A stretch of 64,000 nucleotides of DNA, taken from NCBI GenBank assembly GCA_025618425.1, contig CM046841.1, forward strand, positions 5,684,883-5,748,882. Reading direction: 5' to 3'. This document shows, one piece after another, positions 58,224 through 64,000 of the stretch. The notes under the pieces were generated by a model. The model worked only from the letters and a program-made list of their open reading frames with translations. It did no database searches and was not told the DNA's origin. The translations under genes were made by a program, and so were the position numbers. Within the stretch, counting starts at the first letter, position 1, and each line of letters begins with the position of its first letter. Source of the stretch: Heliocidaris tuberculata (lineage: Eukaryota; Echinodermata; Echinoidea; Camarodonta; Echinometridae).

Positions 58224-61200
58224 GTCCTGTACCTTCCTTATTTTTTGTATACGTTGTCAACCAGTGCTGGGCTAATCCCATATTTTGTGTGAAAAATAAA
58301 TTTGCTAGTATAAATGCATAATCGTATTCTTTTGGGACCTAAGTAATACAAGCTTCGCTTTTAATTTAGGTTCCACCACTTTTGTTTTACTATAAGTTCC
58401 TCCACAATCTTTGTGAATATCTCATTTAATCTTTGTACTGTACTTATGATCTAGTTTGTATAATTATTATGTTTTACTTTCGTGTTATATTCTTTACAAA
58501 CATTGTAATTATGTCATTTTTGTATTATCTTTCTTACTTTGTACATCATTGATATTCATTTATGATTGTTATGTATATTGTATTTCAACTTGTTGGAAAA
58601 AAAACAGAAGTGGAAAAAATAAATTCAAAAAAAAAAAAAATCAAAGACACATTACCACATTTAACAACAAACTCTTAAATGTACAGACAAACGTAACAAA
58701 GCAAAGTTCCTGGGCAGAACGTCACTGTATATATATACATGTATATATAGAAGAATCTGCTTACAAGTTTGCAGAAGAGTATTCGTTTCAAATTTACCCA
58801 GGATTTTATTGTCTCTTTCGACCTCCTTTCCGGGTATAGGAGAATACTGTAATCAAAATCATGATGAACTCATCAAGATGTACGCATTGATACGAGATAA
58901 TGGTTTAAAGACGAAAGCGGAGCAGTGTGTGTCAAATCAAATCTGCTTATTTACGTTTAAGAACAGACCTTTATAGCATCACCATCCACAAGGTTCAAAT
59001 TAACGACCAAGCCTTGTCGGGTCGATGTCATGGTAACAGTGTAGACCATGAGTGTCAGCCCACTAGAACCTACACCTGGGATGTACCCCTTGAATACCCG
59101 TCACTACTCCTAAAATGAAACTTATCACACATTGTATCTATACAGACTCCGAACTGCTACGCGGATGAACCTCTACCGGTTTTCACAAACGCCTTGGATT
59201 CAGACAAATCTCTGATGACGTCAACCAACCAGGAAGAGAAGACAGGGAATAGAGATCAGACTACGAGCCCTTCAACTCATGTGACGTCAGATAGGAAGGC
59301 CCACGAGTATAACGTCATTCCAGATACTGATGATACTGAAACAAACGTGAAAAGTGAGGTTTTTTTGTTTTTTGTTTTGTTTTGTTTTGTTTTGTTTTGT
59401 TTTGTTTTGTATTTGTTTTGTTTATTTTCTTTCATCATACAAACTCATGTCATGGTAAAAGAAGAAAATTGTACCCGCTGCAAGCTGAAAACTTGGATCT
59501 TGATTTGTGCATTCTTCCCGAGTCTGGATTAGCTTTGTATAAATAATATTAGGTTTCAGATCTGACAGTTCAGTTGCCACAAGCACTGAAATAAAATATA
59601 TTTCTCTATACAAGAAAGTACCAAATAATTACCATTGTCTTACATTCCGGTAATTAATCTAGCTAAATTTTACTGCAATGTTTGCATTTCGATTTCAAGC
59701 GTATTTCAGATAATTATATTCTTCCATTTTAGAATGAAAGATTCATTATTACATACTGTGTATGTTATAGAATACTAGAATACACGTCTCGAAGATCTTA
59801 TCATACTTATGTGATTATTTTGACAACAGAGCATTCCAGTAAAAGAGACTCAATGCCTCGGAGTGTCCCACCACCAGTACCGTATCGTAGACGTAAGAGT
59901 AAATCATCCAAGTCTTCCTGGCTGTCCTCGTTTCGTCGCAACATCGAAGCAGAGAATCGCCCCCTTCCGGACGTCCCCAAAGACAACACTACGATTATGC
60001 CTCCGAGTGGTATATACATCACACCGACATCAACGAAGAGGGTGAATGCTGATGTCATCAGGGGTAGTCATCATAAGTCACGTTCATCGTCCTCATCAAG
60101 GAAGAAATCCCGGAGGAAGAGTGAAAATGATATGATGTCATCATCACGTGACCATTCTCCTAGTGGTTCTGCATTGAGCATTGATTCCAATGTACCGCCT
60201 TTACCTCCTCGTACACCATCATTGGAGAAGTTGGATAAACTTCACTCAAAAAGTAAAACTTGTTTAGATTTAAACTTTAATGATGGCTTCATGTTTTTAA
60301 GGTTTAATAAGAATCGACCTGATTCATGAGTCATGTCTGTAGAGAGCGTTACCATGGTTACCTTTCTTGATTATTATGATAACGATTATAACAAAATTAA
60401 TATAATTCTTCAGACTTTGAGGGCTCTGTAAAAGCAAACATTTCAAAAGTGTGTCGTTCTTTCCATTATACTTTGATCAAAATTCTAAAATCAAGCATCC
60501 TCGCTAGCTGGACCAAGAATGTAAAACAGTCTTACAATGAATTATTGATCTTGCAGTTTTAAATGAAAAAAGTATATGTTTGAATAAAAAGGTATATAAA
60601 TACTGTCTGCTAAACCTTATACTTAGATCAGCAATAAAGTACGTTTAAATAACTTAGGCATCATGATTTTATTTTAAATGTGGAATAAGATTGTCTACGC
60701 AATAATACCGAAAATATATTTACACCAACATGATGACAGGTGGGAAGCACAGTAAGGAACTCAGGGATCCTCTATCTCCGAGGTCAGTCAGGGATCGTTT
60801 AGTGACGTTTGAAGGCGACAGTGGCGCAGGATCGACAAGCACCAAACACCGATCGAAAGTTCGTCGCCATCACTCATCTTCTTCTAAACACAAACATGGA
60901 GAGAAGAAAGAGAAGACGGGTCATAGAAGAAAGATGTCTGCTCCTTCTGTTATGGAACAGACTGATATGAATGCACACAAGATAGATGTGAGTCGTAAGG
61001 AATACTTTAGAGGCCTGGGATATGATCCTCCTCATACTAATTTAATTCAGTGGATGCAAAAATAAGAATAAATATTAATTCTTGTTTAGAGGATCGAGTG
61101 CCCTTGATGTTGTAATAGCACCAAATCCTTGAAGCTATGATCTCATCAATAGCAGCAGAGTGTCCCCTAAAGAATGGAAAGTTATGCTGTAGATTGAATA

Positions 61201-63369
61201 CAGTTCACAATATAAGATTTAGGAAACAATTTTGGTATCCAAGAAGTTGTGAAGGAATATTTTCTTTTATTTTCTCCGTTTCGATGAGAATGAGTTAGTG
61301 ACCGTATGTGAAAGAAAAAACTCTACCATCCTTCTTCCTCTCACTCGTCTGTGTCTCTCTTATCTCCTGGTTTTGTCTATTTTACTTGTCCTTTCTTTTG
61401 TTGTTCAATCATTGTAGAGTTTTTAGTTTCATTGCGTCTGTTTACATTATACTTATACTTGATATTTATGCTTAAATCGTTAACATAATTCACTTTGGAG
61501 CATAGATCAGTTGTTTTCCAAATCTGCCTATAAGCTCTTGCTGTATGAGTCTGGAAAAGAACGTTAGAAATTTTTAATAAACTGAAGGTGATCTTTTTGT
61601 TAACAATTTATATTGCCATCTGTTTCTGACTATCAGGTTTATGTAAAAGTACTGTCTGAATAATCTAAATTGTTGAGACAGATTCAGCATAAACCGTAAG
61701 ACGGTATCGCTAGAGCAGGAAAACCTTGATTTCTGCCTCCTTGCTGAAAGACTAATTAAACATGACTAGTTCTAACGTGATAATACTTTCATGAATACAT
61801 GCACAGGATCACAGCTTTGAAGATGCAACAGACTATCTCATCCCTAACAACACTCGTGAAGATTCCAACAAAGAAGATACAGATGATGCTACTTCTCTGA
61901 CATCATCTGTGACGTCACCAACTGTTCTTACATTCCCTAGCCCTCTAAAACCCTGCAGAAAAGTAAGTTCAAAATCTAGTTATGTCTTTTTAAAATGTTT
62001 TTTCATTATCATTTTATTTCATTATTTTTTCATTAAATTGCTATTGTTATGATATCGATCTTCTTATTCAATTAAGAATGATTAAGAATGATAAAGGAAT
62101 TTTTGACGAATTCATAGAAGAATTAAAATGGAGATCAAAAATCAATAAGCATGTGCTCTGGAAAAAAATGTGAAAAGAAAATGACAGAACTCAAATACTG
62201 AATATCATGTAAAACGAACTTCTGTTTGTAACATGTTGAAATTACTGTATTTCTTATGTTTTGTTATGACATGCATCTGTGTGCAAGTTTACCTGAATAA
62301 AAAAAAATAGAATAAAAAATACATGTAATGATTTTTTTTTTAATGTAAGAAAGAAAGAAAGAATAATGTTAATTCATTTGTTTAGCACTGCCGTATTTTA
62401 TTGCGTTATTTATTGGCTTTCATTCAGTAGTATTCATTTAGCCTATCCTCATCAGTTGACTTTCCTTTATATTTAATGCAAGGTCTCGATCATGGCAACC
62501 TCAGAGATTCTTTTCTTTTGAGAAATGACTCTAGATCATACTCATAAGTTTTTAAGCAAAATCTGCTCATCAGCGGCCGCCCGCCCGCCCCCACTACTGA
62601 AAAATAGAAACTGAGGTGGAAATAGCTTCTTGTTCCCCTGCTTGTACACCCTTAATTTGTTCCCTTCATAAATAACCCTAATGGTGTAATTGCCTTGTAT
62701 TTGCCTTTAAAATGGCATCTGTCTGTTTCCAAAGCAAATGCTAGAAGGGCATTTTTAATGACAGGTTTCTATACATCGTGAAGAAAATTCCTTTTTAGCT
62801 TAGGATTTTCTTATATGGAATCAAGCCACTGATTCAGGAACATAAAATCAAACAAATGCCTATCAATTAAGAAAAGGGCCCCTGTTTTATCATGATGGGT
62901 AGACTTAATGACACATCAGATGAAAGACTGTCGAGTGGTCCAGAATAAGGATTCCATTGCATGAGAGGCACACCCCCGCCCCTCCGCCGTTGCTATCACT
63001 ACTGGCCTACATTCGTTCTCACTAAACTACTTTTTTAAAAACACAACTTTATCTGTCTTTTTTCTATGCATATTTCATCAGTCTAACCCGTCAACTTACA
63101 CATCAACTAAACGAGTTCGCCTACCCGAGAGAACCTTCAACTCACCTGCAGAACTTCCTCGTGATATGTCAGAACTAACCTGTGGAGAGCTCGGGCAAGC
63201 CCTACGTTTATTGCACATGAGGGAAGAGACCGTAGAACTATTCACTAAACACCTTGTAAACGGGGCTCTTCTTGAAAAGATGGACGCGGATATCTTAAAG
63301 TCGGAGTTTGAATTAACGCACTTTGAACTTTTCAAAATCAGGCAGTTTATTTCTGGATGGAGACCATAG
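45338..63369 (+). CDS. GAREM-like CABIT-SAM adaptor protein, 11 exons
   Basis: Proposed orthologue of GAREM (GRB2-associated regulator of MAPK), a cytoplasmic adaptor that is tyrosine-phosphorylated after growth-factor stimulation, binds GRB2 and promotes ERK signalling. Joined exons: 45338-45963, 48859-48964, 49836-50165, 50969-51062, 51556-51663, 52770-52840, 59146-59353, 59830-60252, 60740-60987, 61807-61962, 63082-63369. Every junction keeps frame, giving 885 residues against 876 for human GAREM1. Residues 1-386: CABIT region, from DLKW then ILRKYQLPLLV near the N-terminus to FTVPLW in exon 4. Middle: YINM at 409-412, a GRB2-SH2-type ligand, and Pro-rich SH3 ligands (PPPVPYRRR, PPLPPRTP) among basic Ser-rich stretches. 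Residues 819-885: SAM domain ending IRQFISGWRP, like the vertebrate end. Start ATCATGG has an in-frame stop 21 bases upstream. Introns 1, 5 and 6 carry transposons. Exon limits are predictions by eye. Confidence 0.82.
47626..47771. repeat. Dispersed repeat, copy 2
   Basis: Same order of words as 17985-18135 (CATTTAACATTTGTTCACATAG, GGCGCGAATCCCAG, ACAAGTACGATATAAAT), with scattered substitutions. Confidence 0.55.
48090..48486 (+). repeat. Third member of the CGGGAAAACCTA-terminus family
   Basis: Words such as GAATTTGAATGACG, CAATTTGACGAAG and CGAACTTGAATGAC lead up to ATTGGCCGGGAAAACCTATA (48467-48486). A 143-bp MITE is inserted within it. The left limit is approximate. Confidence 0.4.
48231..48373. 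mobile_element. 143-bp MITE in GAREM intron 1
   Basis: CTGGGGAGCGTTTCATGAAA with AGGAAGTTGTCGGATATTTT at the left faces the inverse complement at the right, ending CGCCCCCAG. The centre contains CTGATTGGCTGA, as does the MITE at 40387-40535. Confidence 0.7.
48631..48790 (-). pseudogene. LINE C-terminal fragment on the - strand
   Basis: VGRIYIPKQRKVIFQHNIRF then TGPKLWNDLSEPMRKSVSLL is a reverse-transcriptase C-terminal motif (R...F.GPKLWN.LP...). It is truncated and lies just before exon 2 of the GAREM-like gene. Confidence 0.5.
48859..48964 (+). CDS. GAREM-like exon 2
   Basis: Starts after CTCTGTAAG with one base completing the split codon and ends in CTCAAG before GTACGT. It encodes CRLRENNEPQKIIKLNLKW then TGIYETVPEP, which fits the CABIT core pattern of a Cys followed by LxL and GxY/F. 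Confidence 0.75.
49836..50165 (+). CDS. GAREM-like exon 3
   Basis: Begins DLTSFHGLPVTVRICETSP after TTTTTAG and ends IIPP before GTAAGA; 110 codons, phase 0 at both ends. HGLPVTVRI matches the LPVNVTV segment of vertebrate GAREM. Confidence 0.8.
50969..51062 (+). CDS. GAREM-like exon 4 (end of CABIT)
   Basis: Begins DIFIRELKCSMFFTVPLWEL after CTGGATAG and ends in AAAG before GTAAGT, phase 1. FTVPLWELE corresponds to the closing Phe-Pro-Leu segment of the CABIT region. Confidence 0.75.
51556..51663 (+). CDS. GAREM-like exon 5 with YINM motif
   Basis: Starts after GTGATTTAG and ends before GTAAGA, phase 1 at both ends. The residues HSYINMDSSF contain Tyr409 in pY-x-N-x context, the GRB2 SH2 ligand; YxxM also fits a PI3K p85 ligand. 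Confidence 0.75.
51727..52517 (-). pseudogene. 5'-truncated LINE in intron 5, with target duplication
   Basis: The - strand ORF 52507-52091 encodes a LINE C-terminus: LLEYGSPVWHTSITL, KFVQKRALKIIVGYNVTYAN and LSDRRDSLLLSFGQKL. The 3' UTR runs to an (AAT)n tail at 51727-51750. The 8-base sequence AGTTACAA lies at both edges (51719-51726 and 52518-52525), consistent with a target-site duplication. It is antisense to the host gene. Confidence 0.7.
52770..52840 (+). CDS. GAREM-like exon 6
   Basis: Follows the pyrimidine-rich acceptor CTTTTTTTAG. It encodes NEVGKETSPTLEKLQNTKN and ends SDK before a weaker donor GTATTG, phase 0. Small exons like this are less certain than the others. Confidence 0.6.
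52841..54952. other. Left part of GAREM intron 6
   Basis: AT-rich intronic DNA with poly-G runs (53339-53349, 53400-53411). A patch at 53575-53840 ends in AATAAAAAAATAAAATAAAA and looks like a LINE 3' end, and a GC-rich repeat (GGGAGGGCAATTGCCCCC) lies near 54012-54040. The 5' UTR of the retrotransposon ORF must lie in the last few hundred bases; its start could not be placed. Confidence 0.45.
54953..58084 (+). CDS. CR1/L2-group retrotransposon ORF2, uninterrupted
   Basis: 1043-residue endonuclease/reverse transcriptase of a non-LTR retrotransposon, with no stop or frameshift. Endonuclease: HCNIRSMN (about residue 90), IGITETW (about 121), RHGGGVACFI, IIYRPPNS, GDFNIN (about 230), RPTRL, ISDHFPIFG (about 298). 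Reverse transcriptase: KVVPIYKKGD and NYRPISLL (about 590-615), NQFGFREKHST, FLDFSKAFDTIDH, CGVPQGSLLGPLLFLLYIND, catalytic FADD near 766-769, KFLGIIID. C-terminal LERLYLLQKKTLRI and TKLWNSL. The first in-frame ATG is 54953. It lies in intron 6 of the GAREM-like gene, same strand. Domain order and length suit the CR1/L2 group; the exact clade needs a tree. No RNase H. The preserved frame suggests recent insertion. Confidence 0.88.
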   Translation: MAQSELLFSSLDEDEFQNCFFNYTPHSPPRHVGGSRSHEDSIITELNEKTQELNLDSDSDLTPNHTPSKYFTVNQFHSYSSENFKDEFSLLHCNIRSMNRNFESLKILLDNSAIPLSIIGITETWITDYQDQNLFSLPHYKFESNHRINRHGGGVACFISNKHEYSVIPDLSLLTECVESLFIHMKNNGTKDIVVGIIYRPPNSNLDSFFLSLQDIIHDPRLSNKNCFIMGDFNINLLNMPDGHSSSHRFLDNLLAASFLPLISRPTRLTDTSATLIDNIFSNINPSPKAGIIISDISDHFPIFGHFSSLKNVDKSFDSRYAPSLRRHTTENNMNKLALSLNKENWTNVLSSKNVDESFDNFMNILHKHLDKTIPLSKNKPKYKKNPKLPWITKSLLRSINRKNNLFYKYKSNPCDKTRNKYTSYKNVLTNLIRNAKKSYYRNQLDLFRNNIQMTWKVINNVLNKQKKNNQTINKICHMNREITSYNEICDVFNKYFSNIGSDLAEKIPATDIPFTRFLKNPVPNSLFLFPTNTKEVFEIVNKLPSKKSSGFDEIDNILLKNIIPQIAQPLVHIFNLSLTSGIVPKNMKIAKVVPIYKKGDQTKLGNYRPISLLTSFSKVLEKIVYSRTIRFVRNNNIFSDNQFGFREKHSTIHATLTFIHKVATAIDNHFHTIGIFLDFSKAFDTIDHKILSKKLSHYRIRGKALEWFQDYLLDRKQFVILNGERSSMQSINCGVPQGSLLGPLLFLLYINDIQHCSHLFSFILFADDSNIFLSDPDPHKLLRAANCELENVSQWIKSNKLSINLQKTKFMLFSNTLHNLPGDLTIDNTTLEKVSSTKFLGIIIDEKLSWKFHINEVCKTISRNVGTINKLKHVFPPSTLLMLYSTLILPHLTYGILAWGNASKVQLERLYLLQKKTLRIIFNKSFLTHANPMFYDNKILKIHDVYLFHLAQFMHKYNNHELPNIFTNLFTRNSAIHKYPTKQSNFFHTPLTRTLFAKKIFTFAGTKLWNSLDDSLKLPQSLFSFKQKMKKMLINNYKSSLY
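58085..58642 (+). mobile_element. 3' UTR and A-rich end of the CR1/L2-type element
   Basis: After the stop come CT-rich (58100-58172) and (TG)n (58195-58222) tracts, AATAAA at 58295-58300, and an A-rich end (GGAAAAAATAAATTC then poly-A, 58609-58642). The last part may be the element's 3' tail. No confident target-site duplication could be paired with a 5' end. Confidence 0.5.
58730..59118 (+). other. Open frames before GAREM exon 7, status unclear
   Basis: One frame stays open from about 58730 to the TAG at 58975-58977 and reads like protein in its second half (EYCNQNHDELIKMYALIRDN, then KTKAEQCV). A second frame, open from 58909 to 59118, reads LYSITIHKVQINDQALSG and ends WDVPLEYPSLLLK. Neither has splice sites in phase with exons 6 and 7 and neither family is recognised. 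This could be a dead exon, a pseudogene scrap or an alternative exon. Confidence 0.25.
59146..59353 (+). CDS. GAREM-like exon 7
   Basis: Begins TPNCYADEPLPVFTNALDSD after CTATACAG and ends in GTGAAAA before GTGAGG, phase 1. Ser/Thr/Asp-rich and presumably disordered. HEYNVIPDTDDTE is a possible phosphotyrosine site. The alternative donor five bases later (GTTTTT) is weak. Confidence 0.65.
59360..59425. repeat. (TTTTG)n run at the start of intron 7
   Basis: TTTTG repeats directly follow the exon 7 donor. They also produce the Phe/Cys/Leu-rich ORF extension beyond exon 7. Confidence 0.85.
59830..60252 (+). CDS. GAREM-like exon 8 (proline-rich and basic)
   Basis: Starts after TTGACAACAG in the right phase. 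It encodes PRSVPPPVPYRRRKSKSSK, NRPLPDVPKDN, a Ser/Arg/Lys-rich run and NVPPLPPRTPSLEK, all typical SH3-ligand and disordered adaptor sequence. It ends in TCAAAAA before GTAAAA. Reading through would stop at 60327-60329, so intron retention would truncate the protein before SAM. Confidence 0.75.
60740..60987 (+). CDS. GAREM-like exon 9
   Basis: Starts after ATGATGACAG in phase and ends in ATAGAT before the strong donor GTGAGT. Encodes RDPLSPRSVRDRLVTFEGD, then a His/Lys/Ser-rich basic run (HRSKVRRHHSSSSKHKHGEK). Confidence 0.75.
61807..61962 (+). CDS. GAREM-like exon 10
   Basis: 52 codons, phase 0 at both ends, between ATGCACAG and GTAAGT. Encodes DHSFEDATDYLIPNNTRED and a Ser/Thr/Pro-rich run ending PSPLKPCRK. 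TDYLIP is another candidate phosphotyrosine site. Confidence 0.75.
63082..63369 (+). CDS. GAREM-like exon 11 (SAM domain, stop)
   Basis: Begins SNPSTYTSTKRVRLPERTF after TTTCATCAG. The SAM domain runs from MSELTCGELGQALRLLHM through ETVELFTKHLVNGALLEKMD to FELFKIRQFISGWRP and the stop TAG. Vertebrate GAREM also ends in a SAM domain with FINGWRP. Confidence 0.85.
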   Translation, partial: SNPSTYTSTKRVRLPERTFNSPAELPRDMSELTCGELGQALRLLHMREETVELFTKHLVNGALLEKMDADILKSEFELTHFELFKIRQFISGWRP

Positions 63370-64000
63370 TCTCTCTGTTCTATCATTATTATTGTCTTCG
63401 TCATCATCATCACCACTAGTACCATCTTCATTATCTCCTCCTTCATCATTGCCATCTCTACTCACATTTGCATTTGTTTTATCACTATCAACTATCCTCT
63501 GTACCATTATATTTTTAAACATCATCATTAGATACCATCTTCTTCCTTTCCATTACTAGAATTATCACCGTCAGCACTGTCATCATCATCACCATCATCA
63601 TCACCATCATTATCATCATCACCATCATCACCATCATCACCATCATTATCACCATCATTATCATCATTATCATCATCACCATCATTATCATCATCATCAC
63701 CATCATTATCATTATCATCACCATCACTGCCATTATCATTATCATTATCATCACCATCATCATCACCATCATTATCACCATCACCGCCATTATCATTATC
63801 ATTATCATCACCATCATCACCATCATTATCATCACCATCATCATCACCATCAATATCATTATCATCACCATCACCATCATCACTATCATCATCACCATCA
63901 TTATCATTATCATCACCATTACCATCATCACCATCATTATCACCATCATCACCATCATTATCACCATCATTATCATTATCATCACCATCATTATCACCAT
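63370..64000. repeat. 3' UTR region and (ATC/TCA)n microsatellite
   Basis: From about 63390, and densely from 63575 to the window end, the sequence is ATC/TCA/CCA trinucleotides. The 161-codon Met/Val/Ile ORF on the - strand is its translation. No AATAAA is seen between the GAREM stop and the window end, so the poly-A site lies further right or uses a variant signal. Confidence 0.9.

Larger units (their letters stand above)
60253..63081. other. GAREM introns 8-10: no further genes
   Basis: Outside exons 9 and 10 the introns are AT-rich. GTGTGCAAGTTTACCTGAATAA then A-rich sequence at 62280-62320 looks like a LINE 3' end. GCCGCCCGCCCGCCCCC near 62574-62591 is the only GC-rich patch. No ORF of note. 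Confidence 0.45.

Noticed and set aside
63515..64000. 161-codon Met/Val/Ile-rich ORF on the - strand
   Set aside because: Translation of the ATC/TCA microsatellite.

Overview
This window is nuclear DNA from a metazoan, most likely a marine deuterostome invertebrate and probably an echinoderm such as a sea urchin. The genes have spliced introns. Two near-identical interleukin-17-like genes fit the expanded IL-17 families known in sea urchins. The background is AT-rich and packed with decayed CR1/L2/Rex1, L1/Tx1 and I-type non-LTR retrotransposons, palindromic MITEs and long microsatellites. The species call is inference; no mitochondrial or rRNA marker is present.

Three genes are supported. 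(1) A GAREM-like adaptor gene on the + strand, 45338-63369, is rebuilt here from 11 phase-compatible exons. It encodes 885 residues: an N-terminal CABIT region, a middle with SH3- and SH2-ligand motifs, and a C-terminal SAM domain ending in the family's GWRP. (2) IL-17-like gene A lies on the - strand with its main exon at 8744-9313. (3) IL-17-like gene B lies on the + strand with its main exon at 32214-32783, a putative two-codon first exon at 31704-31709 and a TATA box at 31520. A and B point away from each other about 23 kb apart. They would encode secreted cystine-knot cytokines. GAREM proteins act in the cytoplasm, linking receptor tyrosine kinases to GRB2 and ERK.

Layout. 1-8.7 kb: a possible 3' UTR, a 584-bp palindromic element, a composite inverted-repeat region, a long (AGT)n tract split by a small insertion, and diverged ~200-bp tandem modules. 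8.7-13.3 kb: IL-17 gene A with an L1/Tx1-like relic upstream, possibly inside its first intron. 12.7-19.6 kb: a tRNA-like repeat, two members of an undescribed repeat family sharing a terminus, and two clean TIR MITEs. 20.2-29.2 kb: a graveyard of successive + strand non-LTR relics. One holds a PHD finger and a ~22-bp minisatellite that seems to have grown out of its own reverse transcriptase codons; another is split by a 450-bp fold-back MITE. 29.3-30.5 kb: a palindrome with two inverted tRNA-like heads, and a tRNA-derived SINE with a nested MITE. 31.5-32.8 kb: IL-17 gene B. 32.8-42.7 kb: no gene; a 610-bp fold-back element, a LINE tail, a decayed GATAAGTGCCCC array and microsatellites. 42.7-44.8 kb: a SINE with a 7SL/Alu-like head beside an I-clade relic with RNase H. 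45.3-63.4 kb: the GAREM-like gene. Its intron 6 carries a retrotransposon with an uninterrupted 1043-codon endonuclease/reverse-transcriptase ORF. 63.4-64.0 kb: (ATC)n repeats.

No rRNA gene, CRISPR array, phage or bacterial-type operon is present. All domain and family names rest on reading translated motifs, not on a database search.
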